Shown in pieces: positions 57,057 to 64,000 of a stretch of DNA of 64,000 nucleotides. The position numbers and the translations under genes are program-made. The stretch spans positions 9,598,001-9,662,000 of the forward strand of contig JAFMOC010000007.1 of NCBI GenBank assembly GCA_019802505.1. The letters run 5' to 3'. Positions within the stretch are counted from its first letter, which is position 1. Each line of letters begins with the position of its first letter. The DNA is from Corydoras sp. C115. Its lineage: Eukaryota; Chordata; Actinopteri; Siluriformes; Callichthyidae. The notes below the pieces were generated by a model. That model was not told the origin of the DNA. It searched no databases and saw nothing but the letters and a program-made list of their open reading frames with translations.

Positions 57057-60000
57057 ATGTGGAGGGCTGCAGGGCGCCTTCGCCCGGCGTGGTTGTGCTT
57101 CCCGGTGCTGGTGGCGGCGGCGCTTGGCCGCAGTCCGGTTCAGCACAGGTAAGCGGTCCGCGTTCACGCTCATGCTCGCCTTCCATCGGCCTCGATCTCA
57201 ACCAAGCTCGCTTTACTTCTGCGCAGAGTTACCGAACCCAGCAACATGTCGTACGTGAAAGTCACTGTGGACAAACTACTCAAAGGGTACGACATCCGGC
57301 TCAGGCCCGATTTTGGAGGTAACGAACTTGATTTATTAGGGGCGATGCTGCCTGATGGAAAGCCTGGACGTGTTCCTAACCTAACCCATTTCACGGCTTG
57401 CTTTCGCTCCAGGTCCTCCGGTCGACGTCGGGATGAGTATTGACATATCTAGTATTGACATGGTGTCTGAAGTGAATATGGTGAGTAATAGAAACAAACA
57501 GGTGTTCGCTGCGTTTATCAAGCTGGCACAAATAGTTTTAGGAGCGCTGCCATCAACTGAAGTTTTACTGAGTAATAATGAGTACTGCCCAGCGATGGAT
57601 TGGCGCCCTGTCCTGGGTGTATCTGCCCAGCGCCCGAGATGTTCTCCTCTGGATGGGCATGGGGAACCCCACCGCGACCCTAATAGAGGATAAAGCGGGA
57701 GATAATGAATGAATAATGAATACTATTTATTCGACAAATCGCTTGGTTCTTAGTTTGCTTTGAACAAACCAAATGAACAAACTTTTATCATCACACGTAC
57801 ACTTCATTTGTTCATAAACGATTACGTTATTATTTTAAGCACTTTGCGGCACTAGTATTGCTAAAGTATCGATTTGAAGTGGGAACTTAAAGCAATGTAA
57901 GTACATTAGTTCATTGTTTTATGCAATTTGACATTAAACTTTCAACAACTTTAACTTCTGATTACAACACTACAGTATATCAACCTATACACTAATGGTA
58001 AAATATTGAAAATGGAAGTCAAATTTAAATAACACGCAAATTTAAGCGTGTACTTAAAGTACTTAAAGTGAAAAAAATATTTTGCTTGTTAAAAGAAAAA
58101 TATTTTAAAAATATTTTTTAAAATGTAAATAAAAAAAAGCCTATATCATGTTAAATTACTTTATCCTAAATTAATTCAGCTTGTGAAGTATAAAATTTAG
58201 TAGAAAATGGGCAATTTATCCATAGAAAACATTAATTCATTCATTATCTCCCGCTTTATCCTCTATTAGGGTTGCAGTGGGGTTCCCCATGCCCATCCAG
58301 GGGAGAACATCTCGGGCGCTGGGCAGATACACCCAGGACAGGGCGCCAATCCATCGCTGGGCACACACTCACTCACACAGAAACACTCTATATGGGGCAA
58401 TTTCTGAGAATTCAATTGACTTGACCCATGTTTTTGGACTGTGGGAGGAAACCGGAGAACCCGGAGGAAACCCACGCAGATACAGGGAGAACATGGAAAC
58501 CCGAGCCCAGATGGGGATTCGAACCGGGAATCCCTAGTGCTGAGAGGCGAACGTGCTAACCACTAAGCCACCGTGCCGCCCCATAGAAAACAAAATTAAT
58601 TAATTTAAGGCGCCAGACAGGGCGCCAATCTATCGCTGGGCCTAATTACTTAATGGATTGGTGTTGAATGAATGTGTTGTCATCAATGACGATGAACAAT
58701 GTGAAATAGCATTTGCAAACATTTTACCAGACACACAGACAAACAGATGAAGCTAATATAGTGGTGGTAATAAAAAAGGCAACGTTTATATCTATAAAAG
58801 TAAAAATTTAATTTTAATTAATTAATATTATTTTATAAAATAATATTCTGAACATTATGTTTTTTAGTGATTGGGGTTAGTAGTAGATAAACTGTAGGTT
58901 ATAAATATATGAAATATTGCTGATTTTTAATACAATTTGTTTAATTATTTATTAGATGTTTTAATCTCTATTCATGTCCAACACATAATTAACATTGGCA
59001 CCCCACTTTCTTTGTATTAATGGCCAACACATGCCTTTAATGGTCAGTTCCATATAATACGATGCAAAAAATATACCAAAATAAAAATAACACAGATGCT
59101 GTGTGTACAGCTGACTTTGAAGGTGCATTTAATTTACACAATGCAAGACACTGGAGCCAGCATGTGTGACTGAACTTTATTGAGAGTTGATGAATAAAAA
59201 AAAACATGACTAAAGAAGTAATAAGAACACTTCAATAATGTACTGTATGTTTGTTGTATTTATCTTTGTTGCAAGCTGCAGATATTTTAACATTTTTATA
59301 GTTGGTTCTCGATTGGAATAATTATAAATCATATAGAAAAGGGTAAACTGAATCTAACCAAGACAAACAAATGATTAACTGCTCAACAGACCATTAGATG
59401 TTTTAGTTTTTACTGTGGATCTTATGAAACAAATGTTTTTTATGATTTAAATTCTAGCTAATATCTTGAGTAGTTGCAATATTTTCAAATATTTCTTCAT
59501 ATATAATACTTCAATATTTTCAAATAATGTTCCTTCCTTATGATGCCCTCTATTTTGGGGAGTCCATCTGTTTTTGAGATGTACCTTCAAATATACAGTA
59601 TCTTCAGATATGCCTCCAATTAACTCGAATGTTGTCTGTTAAGCTATCATACTCTTCTAAAGCCATTACCATGTGGGCTTTGTTAAACTGTTTACGGCAT
59701 ATTGTAAACAAGAGAATGCTCTAAAAAATTTTGGCATTAAGGAAATCAAAATAATTTTGGTTATTTTAACTAACTAGTGTTACTAATGTTGCTTTTACCA
59801 TAGGGAAATATCCTGATCATGTTCACATTTACATCAACGATCAAGATTTGGTTTACACCAAGCACTCATTATGATCTCCACCCATCATTAGAAACAATAA
59901 AGAATAAAGAATAAAGAATGTCTTGAATAGCTGTTGACAACACAGAAAAACAAAATATAAAATATAGTGTTGTTCCAAATTCTTCAAAGTTAAGATGTTT

Positions 60001-62900
60001 TATAATAAAATACTCTACTTAGTATATGTCATTTGATTTTTTTCTTTGTAAATGGAGTTCTAAAATACTTTGGGTTCTAATCTGTGCTGACCACTGGTGA
60101 ACTTTTGTTCTGACAAGGTGTCACATTTTACGTGATGGAAAATGCTTTTTTAATAAATTATACATAGTGGTCTGAATAGAGCATTTTGACAGGTCATGCA
60201 TTAGTTATTTTAGAGAGTAAATGCTTTGCAGGAAGGACCCATGAAGTAAAGCTTAAAGATGTTACTAGCAACAGGAGTGGTTGGAGTTTTTATACTACAC
60301 ATTCCTTCAAAATCTGATTGTCAAGCCTCTTGTAAAATTTGACAATTGCATACTCACATACATCTATAACAGATTAATACCCACTGATAAATGTAGATAC
60401 TACAATATAAAGTAAAAATCTGAATACCCATAATTAAATAAATGTCATATTTCAGTATTCATTATAAATTGCTGAGAATCTAATGTACAACAAACTACAT
60501 TCAGTGAAAAGTGACACATTAGCACATCAGCATGTGTGGTTTGTAATACATTGTGGTGCTTTTGCTCTTTATTTCACCTGTCATATTCTTTTTACAAGTA
60601 ATATTTTCATTGATATTTTCAATAAAAAATAATTTACAAGCTCCCCAAATACAAAGCAACTTTGTTAAAATTCCCTTCTATACTCCTTTATAAGCAAAAA
60701 GCTCTAAAACAGAAAACCAAGTAGCAACAATGGTAATAGGACAGCTATCACCGGTAGTAATCTATTACAGCAGCTCCATCTCAGCTGAATCTTAGTCACT
60801 ACCACTAGCTGTATAGCACAGAGAAATGACTCAACAAAGAACCCTTACACACAGACTTCAATCTTACAGGCATTAGAAGCAGTGGAAAACAGATCACCCA
60901 ATTATAACAGACATCCTGTAACTAGACAAAATCCAAATGTTGTTCCCTGCGTGTTCCAGTTTTTGTGGTTAATTACACATCAATGTCAAATGTTATTAAT
61001 GAAAGCTTAGAACAAGGGCGGCTTAGTGGTTAGCACGTTCACCTCTCAGCTCTAGGGATTCCCGGTTCAAATCCCCATCCGGGTGGAATTTCCATGTTCT
61101 CCCCGTGTCCGCGTGGGTTCCCCCCCCCCCCCCCCGCGACCCTAATATAGGATAAAGCGGAAGATAATGAATGAATGAATGAGCTTAGAACAAACAATTG
61201 AAAATAAAATCATGGACAATTTTGTTTAACCTAGTCGATATGAAGTGATATGATATGAAGTGTTGTGTTAGGTAGGTCATCCATACTGAGCTACTAAGCC
61301 AGAACACAATTATCAGGGACAGGGAAGTAAAAGGTAACCTAAGAAACAAGATGGAAATTTATGAGCAACAGTTTGGTTTTATGCCAGCAAAAATAATCAC
61401 TGACGCAATATTTGCTTTGAGAATGTTGTTGCAAAAGTATATGGAAAACCACAAGGCGTGTGTGTATGTAGATCTGCAAAAAGACAGTGGTAAGATGTGC
61501 AGTAGAAATGACAAATGTTTTTAAAGTAAGTGTTCAAAGTTGAGGTTTAAAGTGAAGATGGGCCAGCAGCTCTGAATTCTTTGTTGTGTGAGATGGTCAT
61601 GGGCAAGCTGACAGACAAAATCTAGATGGAGTCTCTAATGAATATATTCATAGATAATATTGTGATCTGTTTTTAGATTAGAGAGCAGGTTTATGAGAGC
61701 CTGGAAAAAGGCAGTAAAATGGAGTACAGATTTTTAAGATGAAGCAGTTCTCATTGGGTCTGATAAGGAAGGACTTTACATACATCACAAACATATGTGA
61801 ACCTAGTATGCATAAACTCACTGATTCATTTAACCAATGCTGTTAAACAACATTAAAAGAAGTAAGGTATTAAAAAATGCTAACCAAATAAATGATAATT
61901 ACTTTGACATTGTATACATTGATTCAATGCCAAATTTTGATCTTTTGGCTGTCATGATCTGGCTCTGTATGACTATGATATAGCTCTGTGATAGGTTTGT
62001 GTTCTGGTCCTTTATGCAGAACTGCTGTGAGACTGTACATGAACAGAGCTTTTTGTTAAAATTTATTAAGTTGATTGATTGATTGATTGATTGATAATGC
62101 TTTGTGAAATCAAAGACCTGAAATTTGTCTTGCATAAAAACAGTAGCTCAATTGGAACACATTAAACACCACAACACATAACGACCATTATATAAACCAT
62201 ACAGCCCATAATTTACTTTCATAATAACACATTTGTTTGTTATGGATTAAGCTTCTTGTTTAATTTAGGGATTGACTAATGTACAATACAATGATTCGTT
62301 CATACATTTTTAAACCGTGAAACACTATAGCGTTGTCCAGATGGAAGAGGTATATATATTTATTGTTCAAAACATGATTAGTATTAGAAATTATATTTTT
62401 AGCCAGATTTAATGTATTGTTATAATAGGAGGTTTCATAATCAGAATAATCATCTAGAATCACAATCTTTAAACATATGTTAAATAAGTGTTTCAATTCA
62501 GATTTTACAGATGATGGCAAGCAGCTGTACAACACAACATTAATGTCTACAAAAAAGTCTGTTAAAACATATACAAGATAATTCTGAAAGGGATATAAAG
62601 ATTTAAAATTAAAATTTTAGTAGATAATGTGCTTGAAAATAGACTTAAAATAGTTTAATATATGGCAATATGCAGGCGTAGTGGGACATCTGTCCTGCTT
62701 GCTGAGAAACCCTGGTAGCTAGCTTCCTTTTACCCTTTTAAAAATATTTGACACCGTGTTTGCTCTTTATTGCTTTATTACTCCTGTGCATGGTTATGCT
62801 ATTTAGATTTTATAATGCGGTTTCAGTTTTTATAATGTTATAATCTAATATGCAAAGAAGAATTGGGTAATTTAAGGTTATTTTGGTGTTGGTTGGGTTT

Positions 62901-62964
<64 letters not shown>

Positions 62965-64000
62965 TGTACAGTATAAAGAAGTTTTTATGCTAGTCTGATT
63001 ATTTCAAAGAGTTGTCATGGGCAACTGCTGCTTCTAATAATGGACTTTAAAGGAGTCATTTATCCAAAGTGAATCTTATACTCTTTTACTTCCCTGTCCA
63101 CTATAAATTATCTTTTTTTTTGCTGTTATTTGTATAAATAAATGGTTAGCACATCAGTTGAAAAACATGGATTCAATGTATGACAATTTCAATGTTCTAT
63201 ATTGACACTATATATCCCTATATAGTGTCTTTTGTGACTGAATGTATGCCCAACAATGTATCGGCATTTTGTCCTGGGTGTATGCTGGGTGACTATGAAA
63301 AACATTCCAAAACCAATAGTATCCTCAACTGTATGTAATTGTTGTAAACATGTTGTTTAAATGTGTGATTCTTAATTAATTGTAAACATAAGGAAAATAC
63401 ATTTTTGGTACTATTATGTACCAAAATATAATATATAATGTAACTGTACTATAATGGGCTAGATGGGAGGAAAAATGGGATAGTAGTAAAAATCTTCTAA
63501 GAAAAGTACATCTAGAGAAGAGTAGAGAAAGAAGCACAGAGGTGGATTATATCAGCAGGATTATGTCTGTGCTGGAAAATAAATAAATAAATGAGTTTGG
63601 AATCGAAGGGAATCAAATGGCGAAGAGTAAAGTAACAAGACTGTGACATTCAAAAAACAACAGAAAAAATAGTTATATAGTAATAGATTAACTAGGAAGG
63701 TTCTAGGTGTTTCATCTGGACAGAGTAAGAAAAAAACATGGTTGAATGAAGAAGTACAGGAAAGTTTAAAGAGTAAGATGTTAATGTTAAAGAACTGGGA
63801 TATCAAGGGACAAAAAGAGAAAAAAAAGTAAAAATTTAATAAAAGATATTTATTGATTGGCAAGAAAGAGGCAAAGAGCAGGAAAGGATAATTAGCTGGT
63901 TAGAATTATAAAGGGTGCAGATGTAAATGTTGTCAAACGATGAGGATTTGCTGAAAATGTTAAAATTGCTAATAGAACATAAGAGAGGAAAAAGGTTTGG
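57057..64000 (+). CDS. gabrb1: GABA-A receptor beta1 subunit, 5' exons only
   Basis: Beta subunits supply the principal face of the GABA-binding site. Three coding exons are present: 57057-57148 (signal peptide, WLCFPVLVAAALG), 57227-57318 and 57413-57480. They join in phase into 84 codons ending SIDMVSEVNM. The later exons lie beyond the window, so the intron after 57480 exceeds 6.5 kb. TEPSNMSYVK and GGPPVDVGM favour beta1 over beta2 or beta3, which have different residues at those places. Exon sizes of 92 and 68 bp are those of the family. The first two introns are only 78 and 94 bp. One conserved Glu (usually VKETVD) is Val here (VKVTVD). The subtype call rests on about 50 mature residues. 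Confidence 0.85.
57586..57718 (+). mobile_element. SINE 3' fragment in gabrb1 intron 3
   Basis: TGCCCAGCGATGGATTGGCG through the (GAAT)n tail, with the head missing, about 105 bp after the exon 3 donor. Confidence 0.85.
58232..58583 (-). mobile_element. tRNA-derived SINE, full length
   Basis: Minus-orientation copy in gabrb1 intron 3. CCATAGAAAACA flanks both ends (58220 and 58581), a clear target-site duplication. Confidence 0.9.
58605..58642 (-). mobile_element. Short SINE fragment
   Basis: CAGGGCGCCAATCTATCGCT matches the SINE body, without the rest. Confidence 0.6.
58650..61010. other. gabrb1 intron 3, no feature seen
   Basis: AT-rich intronic sequence with no recognised exon or repeat. 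Confidence 0.5.
61017..61178 (+). mobile_element. SINE with large internal deletion
   Basis: Head GGCGGCTTAGTGGTTAGCAC, then after CCGCGTGGGTT a run of about 17 C joins directly to GCGACCCTAATATAGG and the tail. GAGCTTAGAACAA-like flank (AGCTTAGAACAA at 61003 and 61182) fits a target duplication. Confidence 0.8.
61310..61745 (+). mobile_element. RTE-type LINE RT remnant
   Basis: EQQFGFMPAKIITDAIFALR-like reading, then MVMGKLTDKI and FIDNIVIC where FADDIVIC is expected, then REQVYESLEKG. Stops and frame changes are frequent. This is an inactive fragment in gabrb1 intron 3. Confidence 0.65.
62070..62096. repeat. (TTGA)n microsatellite
   Basis: About six TTGA units. Confidence 0.8.
62908..62964. 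repeat. (TG)n microsatellite
   Basis: About 27 TG units. Confidence 0.95.
63140..63290 (+). mobile_element. Very diverged SINE fragment
   Basis: TGGTTAGCACATCAG, CTATATAGTGTCTTTTGTG and ATTTTGTCCTGGGTGTAT match SINE blocks in order with heavy decay. Confidence 0.5.
63725..64000 (+). mobile_element. RTE-type LINE linker remnant, runs off window
   Basis: Readings KKKTWLNEEVQESLKSK and, later, LARKRQRAGKDN.LVRIIKG fit the segment between endonuclease and RT domains in RTE-type LINEs. Several stops are present. It lies in gabrb1 intron 3. Confidence 0.6.

Overview
This is AT-rich vertebrate DNA, almost certainly teleost. It carries two complete multi-exon GABA-A receptor subunit genes and the 5' end of a third, all on the + strand. 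The rest is repeat-dense. A tRNA-headed SINE with a DANA/Mermaid-like body occurs in about twenty full or partial copies. There are also jockey-type and RTE-type LINE remnants, a Tc1-like end, a hAT-type element and many long dinucleotide tracts. The SINE type suggests an ostariophysan such as a catfish or characiform relative, but species is not resolved.

Layout: 1-6.5 kb is intergenic, with three tandemly arranged SINEs and LINE debris. At 6.5-16.4 kb lies gabra2 (alpha2 subunit): a GC-richer candidate promoter and 5' UTR exon, then nine coding exons with stop at 16393. At 16.4-22.0 kb is intergenic sequence with a LINE fragment and a SINE. At 22.0-31.6 kb lies gabrg1 (gamma1 subunit): a GA-rich minisatellite upstream, nine coding exons, stop at 31560. 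At 31.6-55.8 kb is a 24 kb repeat-filled stretch without a recognisable protein-coding gene. It holds a decayed LINE, a miniature LTR element, duplicated blocks and some promoter-like motifs. From 55.8 kb to the end is gabrb1 (beta1 subunit): a CpG-rich 5' region broken by a roughly 1 kb hAT-type element, coding exons 1-3 (57057-57480), then an intron that runs off the window.

The three products are subunits of one pentameric ligand-gated chloride channel, and alpha, beta and gamma together make the standard synaptic receptor. The cluster corresponds to the mammalian 4p12 GABRG1-GABRA2-GABRA4-GABRB1 cluster. No alpha4 exon is visible here, and the beta gene lies downstream of gamma in the same orientation instead of head-to-head with an alpha gene.

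Points most worth a second look: a partial duplicate of the gabra2 signal-peptide exon; the hAT insertion that splits the gabrb1 CpG island; the 59-bp minisatellite with inverted copies upstream of gabrg1; a (TG)n-T tract at the acceptor of the gabrg1 TM2 exon; the unequal SINE-SINE recombination at 1.2-2.7 kb; and a near-perfect 45-bp hairpin at 52.7 kb next to promoter-like motifs.
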